The notes beneath the pieces were generated by a model. The model saw only the letters and a list, made by a program, of their open reading frames with translations. It did no database searches and had not been told where the DNA came from. This document shows, piece by piece, positions 49,925 through 59,032 of a stretch of DNA of 64,000 bases. The stretch comes from Kytococcus aerolatus. GTDB taxonomy: Bacteria; Actinomycetota; Actinomycetes; Actinomycetales; Dermatophilaceae. The position numbers and the translations under genes are program-made. The stretch spans positions 930,001 to 994,000 of the forward strand of contig NZ_FYEZ01000001.1 of the NCBI RefSeq assembly GCF_900187395.1. Reading direction: 5' to 3'. Position 1 is the stretch's first letter, and each line of letters opens with the position of its first letter.

Positions 49925-51171
49925 GCGGCTGGCTGGCTCAGCTGCCTCCTTCGTGGCTTGTCATCCAGCCGCGCTCACACTTCCGTGAGCGCCGCGAAAC
50001 CTCCAGACCTAACGACGAACACCTCACCCCATCGCAGCACCATGGGGTTCTGACCCAACGCGACTACATGGCACGCACGGGCTCCCGCGTGGTCCTCAAC
50101 CTCAGCGGCGCTGACAAGATGAAGCATGTCGAACCTGGGGACTTTATCGCTCACTTGCGCAGCTTTCAGGGTGGACTCGAAACATCACAAATCCACGGGA
50201 AGGTGAGCACTGCCTACACGGTTATGCGCGCACTCGACGGCGCACAGTCCCACTACTTCCGCTGGGTCTTCAAGTCACGCGCGTTCATTGGCGAACTAGC
50301 CTCCACGACACAACAACTCAGGGATGGCCAGACTGTCCGCTTTGAGGACATTTGCTCACTGCGACTCCCACTGCCGCCAGAGCCTGAGCAGCGGCGCATC
50401 GCGGACTTCCTCGACGACCGCGTGGCCCGCATCGACAACATCATCGCCGCCCGCCAGCGGCAGGCCGCCTTGGCCAGCACCATGCCGTGGCGGAAGTTCG
50501 ATGAAGCAATCAAGGAAACAGACCTCCCGCAGGCACCATTTCGCCGCTTCATCCGCTTCATCTCTGACGGACCCTTCGGCAGCGCCTTCTCCAGCGCAGA
50601 CTACACCGACAATGGGGCAGCGGTCATCCGGCTAGGAAATATCGGATTCGCCAAGTTTCACGGAGAGGACGTCGCACGCATACCTTCCCACATCTACTCA
50701 CAGTTTCCCCGCTGCCAAGTCCAGCCGGGTGAACTGCTGATCGCAAGCCTCGGCGACGAGAATAACCATGCGGGGCGGGCCTGCATCGCACCCACAGGGC
50801 TCGGCCCAGCCATGGTCAAGGGAAAATGCTATCGCGCAATCACCAACAGCAACATCGCAACGGCAGAATTTGTGCAGATTTGCCTGAGCTCTGGGACCGG
50901 TCGAGCAGCCCTGGCAAAGGCAGGAACTGGCGCCACCCGGAACATGGTGAATCTTGACCGCCTACAGAGTACGCGCCTCCCGCTGCCCCCACTCGAACAA
51001 CAACGCGATTTCGCAGAAAACTTCCGAGAGCATGAGCGGGACACCGGGCGACTCACTCAATCCCTCACCCGATTCATCAAACTCCTCACCGAGTACAAGC
51101 AGTCCCTCATCACCGCTGCCGTCACCGGGCAGCTGGACGTGACCACCGCAAGCACCCGCATCCCGGAGTGA
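49921..51171 (+). CDS. hsdS: Type I restriction-modification specificity subunit
   Basis: A 416-aa subunit with two target-recognition domains, each followed by a conserved helix: LPLPPEPEQRRIADFLDDRVARIDNIIAARQRQ after the first and LPLPPLEQQRDFAENFREHERDTGRLTQSLTRFIKLLTEYKQSLITAAVTGQLDV after the second. The two TRDs fix the two halves of a split recognition site. Base composition in both TRDs (about 49960-50350 and 50500-50960) is visibly less GC-rich than hsdM and hsdR, suggesting acquired or swapped TRDs. GTG 49921 lies in the hsdM stop. The second conserved segment is divergent from the first. Confidence 0.95.
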   Translation: MSGWLAQLPPSWLVIQPRSHFRERRETSRPNDEHLTPSQHHGVLTQRDYMARTGSRVVLNLSGADKMKHVEPGDFIAHLRSFQGGLETSQIHGKVSTAYTVMRALDGAQSHYFRWVFKSRAFIGELASTTQQLRDGQTVRFEDICSLRLPLPPEPEQRRIADFLDDRVARIDNIIAARQRQAALASTMPWRKFDEAIKETDLPQAPFRRFIRFISDGPFGSAFSSADYTDNGAAVIRLGNIGFAKFHGEDVARIPSHIYSQFPRCQVQPGELLIASLGDENNHAGRACIAPTGLGPAMVKGKCYRAITNSNIATAEFVQICLSSGTGRAALAKAGTGATRNMVNLDRLQSTRLPLPPLEQQRDFAENFREHERDTGRLTQSLTRFIKLLTEYKQSLITAAVTGQLDVTTASTRIPE

Positions 51172-51175
51172 CGCC

Positions 51176-54100
51176 ATGGCAAACCACCGCGAGCTGCCCT
51201 TCGAGGCCAATGTCGAGCACCACCTGCTGAACAACGGCTGGTCCCGCCTCGACCCCGCCAGATACGACCGGGCGCTCGGCCTCTTCCCCGACGAGGTCGC
51301 CGCCTGGCTGGCTGAGAGCCAGCCCAAGGAGTGGAAGCAGCTCGTCACCCGCCACGGCGGGGAGGCCCTGGCCGGGCAGAAGGTGGCCCTCGCCCTGAAG
51401 GACGCCCTCGACCACCGCGGCACCCTCAGCCTCCTGCGCGACGGGCTGAAGAACCAAGGCGTCACCATCGCTCTGGCCACCTTCCGCCCCGCCAGTCGCC
51501 TCAGTGAGACCACCGCCCGGCGCTACGCCGCCAACCGCCTGGCCATCGTCCGCCAACTCCACCACTCCGAGAGCCGCCCCTCCGACTCGGTGGACGTGAC
51601 CCTGGTGCTCAACGGCATCCCCGTCGCCACCGCCGAGCTGAAGAACCCCTTCACCGGGCAGACCGTGGAGAACGCCAAGGCCCAGTACCGCGAGGCCCGG
51701 AACCCGCACGACCTCATCTTCGCCTCCCGCGCCCTCGTGCACTTCGCCGTCGACCAGCACCACGTGGCCATGACCACGAAGCTCGCTGGCCCCGAGACCC
51801 GCTTCCTGCCCTTCGACCAGGGCAGCAACGGCCCCGGCCACCCCGGCACCGCCGGCAACCCGCCCTCCGGCGGCTACCAGACCGCCTACCTGTGGGAGGA
51901 GGTCTGGCAACGCGACGCCTGGCTGGAGCTCCTCGGATCCTTCATCCAGCAGCGCAAGGCCAAGGACGGCGGCTGGGAGGTGCTCTTCCCCCGGTACCAC
52001 CAGTGGCACGCCGTCCGCACCATCCTCGAGGCCACCGCCCGCGACGGGGCGGGCGTGGACCGGCTCATCCAGCACTCCGCGGGATCGGGCAAGTCCAACA
52101 CCATCGCCTGGTCCGCCCATCTGCTCTCCCGCCTCCACGGGGCCGATGACCGGCCGGTCTTCGACAAGGTCGTGGTGCTCACCGACCGCCGCGTGCTCGA
52201 CCGGCAGCTCCAGCAGACCGTCGCCGGACTGGAGCACACCGAGGGCACCGTCGTGCGGATCGACAAGAACTCCAAGCAACTCAAGGAGGCTCTGGAGGGC
52301 AACGCGGCCCGCATCATCATCACCACCCTCCAGAAGTTCCCCGTGGTCGCCGAGCTGGCCAAGGAGCAGGCCCGGGAGGAGGGCACCGCGGGCGAGGTGA
52401 AGGGGCAGCGCTTCGCGATCATCGTGGACGAGGCCCACTCCTCCACCGGCGGCAACGCCACCAAGAAGGTCAAGGAGGTGCTCCACGGAGCCAGCGAGGA
52501 GGAGCGCCTCGCCGCCGCCGAGCGGGCGGAGGCCACCGACGGCAACGCCACCACCGCCGACGAGGACCTCGTGCTGCACAGCGCCGAGACCCGCGGCCAG
52601 CAGCAGAACCTCTCCTTCTTCGCCTTCACCGCCACCCCCAAGCCGAAGACGCTCGACCTCTTCGGCCAGCTCGACGAGCACGGCGTCAAGCGGCCCTTCC
52701 ACACGTACTCGATGCGGCAGGCCATCGCCGAGGGGTTCATCCACGACGTGCTGGCCAACTACACGACCTACGGCGTCTACTACCGGCTGGTGAACACCGC
52801 CCTGCAGGACCCGGAGCTCGACTCGAAGAAGGGGCGGGTCGCGCTGGCCCGGCACGCCTCCCTGCACCCCCACATGATGGAGGGCAAGGCCGAGGTCATC
52901 GTCGAGCACTTCCGCACCAAGACCGCCCACAAGATCGGCGGGCGGGCCAAGGCCATGGTGGTCACCCGCTCCCGGCCCCACGCCGTGCGCACCTACCAGG
53001 CCATCCAGCGCTACATCGAGGCCAAGGGGTACGACCGCGGTCCGAACCCGCTGCGCACCCTCGTCGCCTTCTCCGGGGCCGTCACCGACCCCGACGACGA
53101 GACGATCGCCTACACCGAGGGCGGCCTCAACGGCTTCCCCGAGAGCGAGCTGCCCCAGCGCTTCGAGGAGGAGGGCCACCTGCTCGTGGTGGCCGAGAAG
53201 TACCAGACCGGGTTCGACCAGCCCCTGCTGCACACCATGTACGTGGACAAGACCCTCACCGGGGTGAACGCCGTGCAGACCCTCAGCCGGCTCAACCGGA
53301 CCACCCCCGGCAAGGAGGACACCTTCGTCCTGGACTTCGCCAACACCCCCGAGCAGATCCAGGCCGCCTTCGAGCCCTTCTACGAGGAGAGCCTCGCCCG
53401 GCCCACCGACCCCCAGGTGCTCACCACCATGGAGCACGAGCTCATGACCGCCGGGGTGCTCGTCGTGGACGACATGGAACGCACCGTGGAGCTGCTGCTC
53501 GGCGGCGACGGGAGCGACCAGCCGGAGATCTACCACCTCGTCGGGCTCGCCCGGGGGCGGTGGGACATGCTCCACGAGCGGGACGAGGACGCCGCCGAGG
53601 AGTTCCGCGGACGGCTCGACGCCTTCTGCCGGGCGTACACCTTCATCGCGCAGGTGCTGCCCTGGGCCGACCGGGAGCAGGAGCGGCTGTACCTGTTCGG
53701 GAAGCTGCTGCTGGCCGACCTGCCCGCCCAGGAGGGCGATCCCATGCCGCAGATCAGCAAGTCCGTGCAGCTCAGCCACCTGCGGATCGCAGCGCGCACC
53801 GAGGGGGCCATCGAGCTGGAGGGCACCGACGAGCCCGGCGAGGCGCTGCCCGGCCAGGGCAAGGGCGGGCAGTCCGAGCCCGTGGAGGACCGGCTCTCGG
53901 CGCTCATCGCGGTGATGAACGAGAAGTTCGGGATGGACCTCGGTGAGGCGGACAAGGTCTGGTTCGAGCAGCAGACCACCGTCTTCCGCGAGGACGTGGA
54001 CATGCGCGACGTGGCCCTGCACAACGACCGGTCGGCCTACACGCTGGTGGTGGACGACCGGGTGGAGGACATGCTGCTCGACCGCGACCAGGCCAACACG

Positions 54101-54202
54101 CGCCTGTTCAACAAGTTCTTCGAGAACAGCGAGTTCCGGCGGATGATGGTCGAGCACATCGTCAGCGCGACGTACGACGAGATCCGGCGCAGCGCGGGGT
54201 AG
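51176..54202 (+). CDS. hsdR: Type I restriction endonuclease subunit
   Basis: A 1008-aa motor and nuclease. The N-terminal nuclease has D140 and the E-x-K residues E154 and K156 (VDVTLVLNGIPVATAELKNPFTG). The helicase part has Walker A GSGKS (K306), TDRRVLDRQL, the DEAH box (418-421), FTATP and the later VVAEKYQTGFDQPLLHTMYVDK and QTLSRLNR motifs. The C-terminal helical region joins the HsdM/S core. The length is normal for the family. ATG 51176 lies four bases after the hsdS stop. The complex translocates DNA and cuts at a distance when sites are unmethylated. Confidence 0.97.
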   Translation: MANHRELPFEANVEHHLLNNGWSRLDPARYDRALGLFPDEVAAWLAESQPKEWKQLVTRHGGEALAGQKVALALKDALDHRGTLSLLRDGLKNQGVTIALATFRPASRLSETTARRYAANRLAIVRQLHHSESRPSDSVDVTLVLNGIPVATAELKNPFTGQTVENAKAQYREARNPHDLIFASRALVHFAVDQHHVAMTTKLAGPETRFLPFDQGSNGPGHPGTAGNPPSGGYQTAYLWEEVWQRDAWLELLGSFIQQRKAKDGGWEVLFPRYHQWHAVRTILEATARDGAGVDRLIQHSAGSGKSNTIAWSAHLLSRLHGADDRPVFDKVVVLTDRRVLDRQLQQTVAGLEHTEGTVVRIDKNSKQLKEALEGNAARIIITTLQKFPVVAELAKEQAREEGTAGEVKGQRFAIIVDEAHSSTGGNATKKVKEVLHGASEEERLAAAERAEATDGNATTADEDLVLHSAETRGQQQNLSFFAFTATPKPKTLDLFGQLDEHGVKRPFHTYSMRQAIAEGFIHDVLANYTTYGVYYRLVNTALQDPELDSKKGRVALARHASLHPHMMEGKAEVIVEHFRTKTAHKIGGRAKAMVVTRSRPHAVRTYQAIQRYIEAKGYDRGPNPLRTLVAFSGAVTDPDDETIAYTEGGLNGFPESELPQRFEEEGHLLVVAEKYQTGFDQPLLHTMYVDKTLTGVNAVQTLSRLNRTTPGKEDTFVLDFANTPEQIQAAFEPFYEESLARPTDPQVLTTMEHELMTAGVLVVDDMERTVELLLGGDGSDQPEIYHLVGLARGRWDMLHERDEDAAEEFRGRLDAFCRAYTFIAQVLPWADREQERLYLFGKLLLADLPAQEGDPMPQISKSVQLSHLRIAARTEGAIELEGTDEPGEALPGQGKGGQSEPVEDRLSALIAVMNEKFGMDLGEADKVWFEQQTTVFREDVDMRDVALHNDRSAYTLVVDDRVEDMLLDRDQANTRLFNKFFENSEFRRMMVEHIVSATYDEIRRSAG

Positions 54203-54226
54203 GCGAGGTTGTCGGTGGAGGCTGGT

Positions 54227-54250
54227 GGGTTCCTCCCTGAGGAGGAACCC
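54227..54250 (+). promoter_or_regulatory. Ribosome-site-sequestering hairpin
   Basis: GGGTTCCTCC (54227-54236) and GGAGGAACCC (54241-54250) are exact complements around a CTGA loop. The right arm contains the Shine-Dalgarno GGAGG and ends one base before ATG 54251, so when the hairpin forms the ribosome site is buried. It also lies 25 bases after the hsdR stop and could act as that gene's terminator. Confidence 0.7.
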
Positions 54251-54799
54251 ATGGACACACCCACTGTGATCAGTGCACTCACCCCACTTGCCAGCGTCGG
54301 CATCGCGCTCACCTCAGGTGTCATGCGACGTCGCCCTTGGGCCCCGGAACACCTGGAGGACATCGCCGCCGACTTGGCTCGCGAACTCGAACGGATTTCT
54401 TTGTGCCCCCTCGCGGCCCACTTGACTCACCGCGAACGCCGCGTCCATCAAGTGGAAGAGCAAGCAGTCAGCCGTTGGCTGTACGCGGACCTCTTCAGCC
54501 GAGGTGAAGAGCCTGGCCGACGCCTCGCGGCCGCCATTCAGTGGGCAGGCATCTCCATCGCATGCAGTGTGATCGGGCTCAGCATTGCTGTCGCCATGCA
54601 GGCCCCCGCCAGCCGAATCCTGATGGCTGCTGCCTTCATAGCAGTCTCGTTCAGCGCTCTCAACTGGACCGTCGGGACCTATCAGCTCCTGCGCGCAGGC
54701 TGCGATGCAAGCCGCCGTGCTGCGTACCGATCATCCCTTGAGTCCCTTCTGGAGCGCTACGGATACGGGCCCCATGGAGAATCCATCCGCCCTGAGTGA
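54251..54799 (+). CDS. Unrecognised two-helix membrane protein beside the R-M system
   Basis: A 182-aa protein of no family I know. The N-terminus has a moderately hydrophobic segment (TVISALTPLASVGIALTSGVM), then a charged cytoplasmic region of about 70 residues with many Glu, Arg and His (AADLARELERISLCPLAAHLTHRERRVHQVEEQ). Two strong membrane helices follow (AAIQWAGISIACSVIGLSIAVAM and ILMAAAFIAVSFSALNWTVGTY), and a basic C-terminal tail ends SLESLLERYGYGPHGE. Codon use is less GC-rich than the surrounding genes. It is 48 bases downstream of hsdR, in the same direction, with its start gated by a hairpin. A defence-related membrane effector is possible but unproved. Confidence 0.7.
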   Translation: MDTPTVISALTPLASVGIALTSGVMRRRPWAPEHLEDIAADLARELERISLCPLAAHLTHRERRVHQVEEQAVSRWLYADLFSRGEEPGRRLAAAIQWAGISIACSVIGLSIAVAMQAPASRILMAAAFIAVSFSALNWTVGTYQLLRAGCDASRRAAYRSSLESLLERYGYGPHGESIRPE

Positions 54800-54898
54800 G
54801 GGAAGAACAGAGGATCCGTGCGCTGGAACAGAACGACCTGAGAGCCCCGGGGAAGGGCGGGACACCTTCCCCACCGCGCCCGAACGTCCCACCCTCCC

Positions 54899-55510
54899 TC
54901 ACCCCCGCACCGGCTGACGCGACCACACGGTGACCCCGCGGCCGACCGCCTGCACCACCGCGTCAGCCGCGCCGGAGGGCACCGCGAAGCAGGCCGGGTC
55001 ACGGTCCGCCCCGCTGCCCATGTCCATGTGCAGCACGGGCACCTCGTGCTCCCACGCGGCCGCGAGCGCCTTGCGCACCAGCCGCCCCGGCCCGAGGAAC
55101 CACGCCCCGGCGCCCGGCCCGTAGTCCACCGTGAGCAGGTGGCGCGCGCCGCCGTAGGTCCAGGTCATGGGTTCGAAACACCACCCGGGCTCGCCGTCGA
55201 CCCCGTACGGATAGCCGCCCAGGTACGCGAACACGTGGTACACGCGCGTGCTGACGCAGACCACCACGTCGACCGGGTCCACGTCGCTCCCCAACTCGAG
55301 CTCCAGAGCCTCGATCTGCAGCCGCCCTCGCGTGAGGTCGGGCGCCATCCGCGGGGTCCACCCGATACCCGCCTGACGCAGGACGGTACCCGCCGCGGAG
55401 AGCCCGGCGTGCGACCCGAGTAGGTGGAAGGTGCGGTCGTCCTGCTCCAGCAGGAACACCGAGGTCTTCATCGGGCGCAGCCAGGGGGTGAACACGTCCA
55501 CGGAGGTCAT
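54899..55510 (-). CDS. Hypothetical 203-aa protein
   Basis: A soluble protein I do not recognise. It is beta-rich, with aromatic motifs CFEPMTWTYGGARHLLTVDYGPGAGAWFLGPGRL and VYHVFAYLGGYPYGVDGEPGW, and two regularly placed acidic blocks (LEQDDRTFHLLGSHAG, HMDMGSGADRDPACFAVPSGAADAVVQ). There is no signal peptide. ATG 55510 is chosen by codon usage; a second in-frame ATG lies at 55471. It is convergent with the 182-aa membrane protein gene and divergent from the HNH gene. Confidence 0.6.
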   Translation of the reverse strand: MTSVDVFTPWLRPMKTSVFLLEQDDRTFHLLGSHAGLSAAGTVLRQAGIGWTPRMAPDLTRGRLQIEALELELGSDVDPVDVVVCVSTRVYHVFAYLGGYPYGVDGEPGWCFEPMTWTYGGARHLLTVDYGPGAGAWFLGPGRLVRKALAAAWEHEVPVLHMDMGSGADRDPACFAVPSGAADAVVQAVGRGVTVWSRQPVRG

Positions 55511-55705
55511 GGCGGCAGCATGGCGGCGACCCCCGACAGCATCCGCGCGTCGGACCCCGGGAGGCGGCAGGTGCCTGTGGGTCGTTCCCTGAGACTCTCC
55601 ACTCATCCACATGTTCTAGTTTCATCCTTGCTTTTTGGGAACTTGTGTACTAATCTGAGTGCATCGACCGCGGGGAGGTGGTCGACCGATCACCGAGGGG
55701 TGGGT

Positions 55706-57409
55706 ATGGACGATCTCGCGAACGGCGCGGCAGCACCGGTATCGCCCGGACCACTGCCCGCGAGTGCGTACGGGGCGCGTCACGTCACCCCGACGCCTGC
55801 CCCCTCCCCTGATCCGCGGGCGACGGCGCGCGAGGCGTTCGCCCGAGCCCACGAGGCGGCGGACGCACTGATGCACGCCGTGGCCGACCTGGGAGGCGCG
55901 GCCGAGTCGCTCACCGCAGGTGATCTCGACTGGCTCGTGCAGCAGGCACAGACGCTGGCCAACCGGCACGACCGGGTGCGTGTGCGCGCGCTCGACGTGG
56001 TCCGCCAGGCCCGCGAGGCGGGACGGGCCCGTCACGACGACGATGCGCAGTACACCGCCGGACGGACGCGCACGGACGTGCGCCAGATGGGCCGAGACGC
56101 CGGACTGGCCGAGCGCCTCGGCAACCACCAACCGGCACTGGCGGCACCCGGGGGCACAGGGGCGGGCACCGCCGGCTCCAGCACTGACGCACCGGGTGCC
56201 ACCGCGGCCCCGCAGCAGACCCCCGCGGCCCAGGCGTGGGACGAGGGCGCGATCACCCGGGCACACGCCCTGGTGATCACCGGGGCGCTGGACGACCTGC
56301 CCGAGGAGCTCTCGGCCGAGCAGCGGCTGGAAGCCGAGCGGATCCTCGTGGCCAAGGCCGGGCGCATGAAGCCGGCCGCACTCCGGCGGGAGGCCCGGCG
56401 CATCCTGCACGACCTGGGCTTCTCCGAGCGGGAGGCCGACGCCCACCACAACGAGCTGGTGCGGAGCGAGGAGGACGCTGCTTGGGCGGCCGCGCGGTTC
56501 TGGATGACCGACCGGGGCGACGGCACCGTGCACGGCCAGTTCACCCTGCCCGTGCTCCAGGGTCGGATGCTGGCCAAGGCGCTGCAGGCCATGACCTCAC
56601 CGCGGCACCTTGCGCACAAGCAGCGGGCAGCCCAGCAGACCGCAGGCACGGGCACGGGCACGGGCACGGCCGATTCGGGCACGGGCATGCCGGGCGCGGG
56701 CGCGCAGGGCACCACGACCGCACCGGGCGGCTCGTGGAAGGACCACCAGTTCGACTGGGCGCACGAGCGGGGCAAGGCGCTGGCCGAGCTCATCGACCAC
56801 CTGCCCACCGACCAGCTCGGCTCCAAGGTGAACGCGATCCTCCTCGTGACCACGGACCTCGAGACGCTCCGCGGTGAGACCGATCGAGCCGGCGTCACCG
56901 ACACCGGGGACGAGATCTCCGCCGGGCAGGTCCGCCGACTCGCCTCCAACGCCGGCATCATCCCGGTGGTGATGGGCGGCGACTCCCTCCCGCTGGACCT
57001 CGGCCGGCAGGAGCGCTTCTTCACCCAGGCCCAGCGAACAGCGCTGGCCACCCGGTACACGAGCTGCGCCGAGGAGCACTGCGACCGACCGTTCTCCTGG
57101 TGCGAGATCCACCACGACATCCCATGGGCTCCCGTTCGGGGGCCGGGTGGTCGGATCCTCGACCCCGGCGGAGGAAGAACCGACCTGGCCAACGCGATCC
57201 CGCTGTGCGGACGACATCACCGACGGCTCAGCGACCCCGAGGTCACCCACACCACCGAACGGCAGGACGACGGCACCGCCGTGGTGCGCTTCCACCGACG
57301 CGGCGAGCCCGAGCCGACTCGGAGGCCGGCAGGTGCCCCAGGAGAGAGGCCCCGGCAGCCTGGGAGATCTCAGCAGGCACGGGAGGCAACCCCCGGAAGC
57401 ATTCAGTGA
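55706..57409 (+). CDS. DUF222 domain HNH endonuclease-type protein
   Basis: A 567-aa member of the actinobacterial DUF222-HNH (13E12 repeat) family. The DUF222 region covers about residues 40-420 (REAFARAHEAADALMHAVADLGGAAESLTAGDLDWLVQQAQ...GAITRAHALVITGAL...FSEREADAHHNEL). The HNH module near residue 450 reads CAEEHCDRPFSWCEIHHDIPWA...GGRTDLANAIPLCGRHHRRLS, with the HH, N and H residues and zinc cysteines in place. A Gly/Thr/Ala-rich insert carries short GGCACG repeats (about 56647-56670). Many copies occur per genome in this phylum; their function is not known. The C-terminus is Pro/Arg-rich. Confidence 0.9.
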   Translation: MDDLANGAAAPVSPGPLPASAYGARHVTPTPAPSPDPRATAREAFARAHEAADALMHAVADLGGAAESLTAGDLDWLVQQAQTLANRHDRVRVRALDVVRQAREAGRARHDDDAQYTAGRTRTDVRQMGRDAGLAERLGNHQPALAAPGGTGAGTAGSSTDAPGATAAPQQTPAAQAWDEGAITRAHALVITGALDDLPEELSAEQRLEAERILVAKAGRMKPAALRREARRILHDLGFSEREADAHHNELVRSEEDAAWAAARFWMTDRGDGTVHGQFTLPVLQGRMLAKALQAMTSPRHLAHKQRAAQQTAGTGTGTGTADSGTGMPGAGAQGTTTAPGGSWKDHQFDWAHERGKALAELIDHLPTDQLGSKVNAILLVTTDLETLRGETDRAGVTDTGDEISAGQVRRLASNAGIIPVVMGGDSLPLDLGRQERFFTQAQRTALATRYTSCAEEHCDRPFSWCEIHHDIPWAPVRGPGGRILDPGGGRTDLANAIPLCGRHHRRLSDPEVTHTTERQDDGTAVVRFHRRGEPEPTRRPAGAPGERPRQPGRSQQAREATPGSIQ

Positions 57410-57433
57410 CCCAGGTCACGGTTCGGACACAAC
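57406..57433. promoter_or_regulatory. CRP/GlxR-like site upstream of the GntP gene
   Basis: GTGACCCAGGTCAC (57406-57419) fits GTGA-N6-TCAC exactly and is followed by GGTTCGGACACAAC. It overlaps the stop of the HNH gene and lies about 93 bases upstream of the GntP start. Related elements occur at 36521 and 61199. Confidence 0.6.
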
Positions 57434-57511
57434 TTCCCTCGTGGGCCCCCCGCCCGCCGGGGAGCGGCTGAGGATGAGCAGCGACCCACTTCCGAGACCT
57501 CCGGAGGCGCC

Positions 57512-58957
57512 ATGTCGCTCGGCCTCATCGGCATCTTCCTCTCCCTGGCCTTCCTCATCGGCATGGCCTACCGCGGCCACTCCGTTCTGCTCCTCGGCCC
57601 GCTGGCGGCGCTCATCGCCACGATCCTGTCCGGCGCTCCCCTGCTGGCCAGCTACACGCAGGTGTTCATGCCGGCCGCCGCCAAGTTCATCTCCTCGTTC
57701 TTCCCGCTCTTCTTGGCCGGCGCGATCTTCGGTCAGCTCATGACCGCCAGCGGGATGGCCACCCGCATCGCCGGACTGGCCGCACGAGTGCTCGGAGCTC
57801 GCTTCGCCGTCCTGGTGACCGTGGTGGCCACGGCCCTGCTCACCTACGGCGGCGTGAACGGCTGGGTCGTGGTGTTCACGATCTTCCCGATCGCCATGAG
57901 CCTGTTCAAGGTCGCCGACGTGCCCCGCCGCCTCATGCCGGGCGCCATCGCCTTCGGCATCTTCACCTTCGCCGCCGCGGCTCTGCCCGGCAGCCCGCAG
58001 ATCCACAATGCGATTCCGGCCCCCTTCTTCGGCACCGACACCTTCGCCGCCCCCGGCCTGAGCCTCATCGGCACCGCGATCGTGCTCGGCGTGGGCATGC
58101 TCTGGCTCGCCCACCGCGAGCGCACGCTGCGGGCCGCCGGGGAACACTTCGACACCCCCACCCACAACGAGCGCACCGGCAAGGTCGACCCAGCCGACCT
58201 GTCGGTGGTGTGGAAGTCCAAGCAGACCGACCACGACGACATCCTGCGCACCACCACCGGGCAGGGGCTGCTCGCCCTGGTGCCGATCCTGGCCGTGGTG
58301 GCCACCAACGCCCTCATGACCTACGTGGTCGTGCCCCGCATGGACGCCGGCTACCTGGCCGAGGAGAAGTTCGGCGGCGTGGACCTGAAGTCCGTGGCGG
58401 CCCTGTGGTCGGTGACCGTCGCCCTGGTGGTGGGTTGCCTCATCGTGATGGCGCTCAACGCGCGACACGTGGGGCGCCTCTTCACCGAGATGTCCGAAGG
58501 TGCCCGCAACGCGGTGCTGCCGATCTTCAACACGGCCAGCGAGGTCGGTTTCGGCGCCACCATCGCCTCCCTGGCGGCCTTCGCCGGGATCCGCGACGGG
58601 ATCATGGGCGTCAGCGACAACGCGGTGGTCACCTCGGCGGTCTCGTCCGCGACGATCTCGGGCGTGACCGGTTCGGGGTCCGGCGGCATGACGATCGCCC
58701 TGGAGGCCTTCGGCGAGCAGCTCGCGACCATGGCGCAGCAGCAGGGCATCGACATGGAGCTCATGCACCGCGCGACAGCGATGGCCGCGGTGAGCTGGGA
58801 CTCCTTGCCGCACAACGGCGCCATGGTGACGCTGCTCCTGGTGACCGGCCTGACCCACCGCGAGAGCTACAAGGACATGTTCGTGCTCACGGTGCTCATC
58901 CCGTTCATCGGCGTCGCAACGGTCATCGCGCTCGGCTTGGCCGTCGGCTCGTTCTGA
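57512..58957 (+). CDS. GntP-family organic acid permease
   Basis: A 481-aa protein with about twelve membrane segments. SLGLIGIFLSLAFLIGMAYRGHSVLLLGPLAALIATILSGAPLLASY, FFPLFLAGAIFGQLMTASGMATRIAGLAARVLG and AALPGSPQIHNAIPAPFFGTDTFAAP are typical of gluconate:H+ symporters of the GntP group, and SVSGVTGSGSGGMTIALEAFG-type and WDSLPHNGAMVTLLLV segments complete the two halves. The substrate may be gluconate, a hydroxybutyrate or another small acid. ATG 57512 follows GGAGG. It stands alone between the HNH gene and the convergent TyrA-AroQ-PheA gene. Confidence 0.88.
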   Translation: MSLGLIGIFLSLAFLIGMAYRGHSVLLLGPLAALIATILSGAPLLASYTQVFMPAAAKFISSFFPLFLAGAIFGQLMTASGMATRIAGLAARVLGARFAVLVTVVATALLTYGGVNGWVVVFTIFPIAMSLFKVADVPRRLMPGAIAFGIFTFAAAALPGSPQIHNAIPAPFFGTDTFAAPGLSLIGTAIVLGVGMLWLAHRERTLRAAGEHFDTPTHNERTGKVDPADLSVVWKSKQTDHDDILRTTTGQGLLALVPILAVVATNALMTYVVVPRMDAGYLAEEKFGGVDLKSVAALWSVTVALVVGCLIVMALNARHVGRLFTEMSEGARNAVLPIFNTASEVGFGATIASLAAFAGIRDGIMGVSDNAVVTSAVSSATISGVTGSGSGGMTIALEAFGEQLATMAQQQGIDMELMHRATAMAAVSWDSLPHNGAMVTLLLVTGLTHRESYKDMFVLTVLIPFIGVATVIALGLAVGSF

Positions 58958-59032
58958 CCGGCACGCTCTGCCCAACCCGACGCGGGGTCCGCGACGTGCG
59001 GCAGGAGGCACTGGTCCGCACCCCAGCGCACC

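Noticed and set aside
55706-57409. HNH protein as a homing or mobile element
   Set aside because: DUF222-HNH proteins are stand-alone multicopy genes in Actinomycetota. No intron, intein or terminal repeats are seen.
45906-57409. Prophage or integrative element
   Set aside because: No integrase, recombinase, structural phage genes, tRNA or direct repeats could be found at either end, so only an accessory region is claimed.
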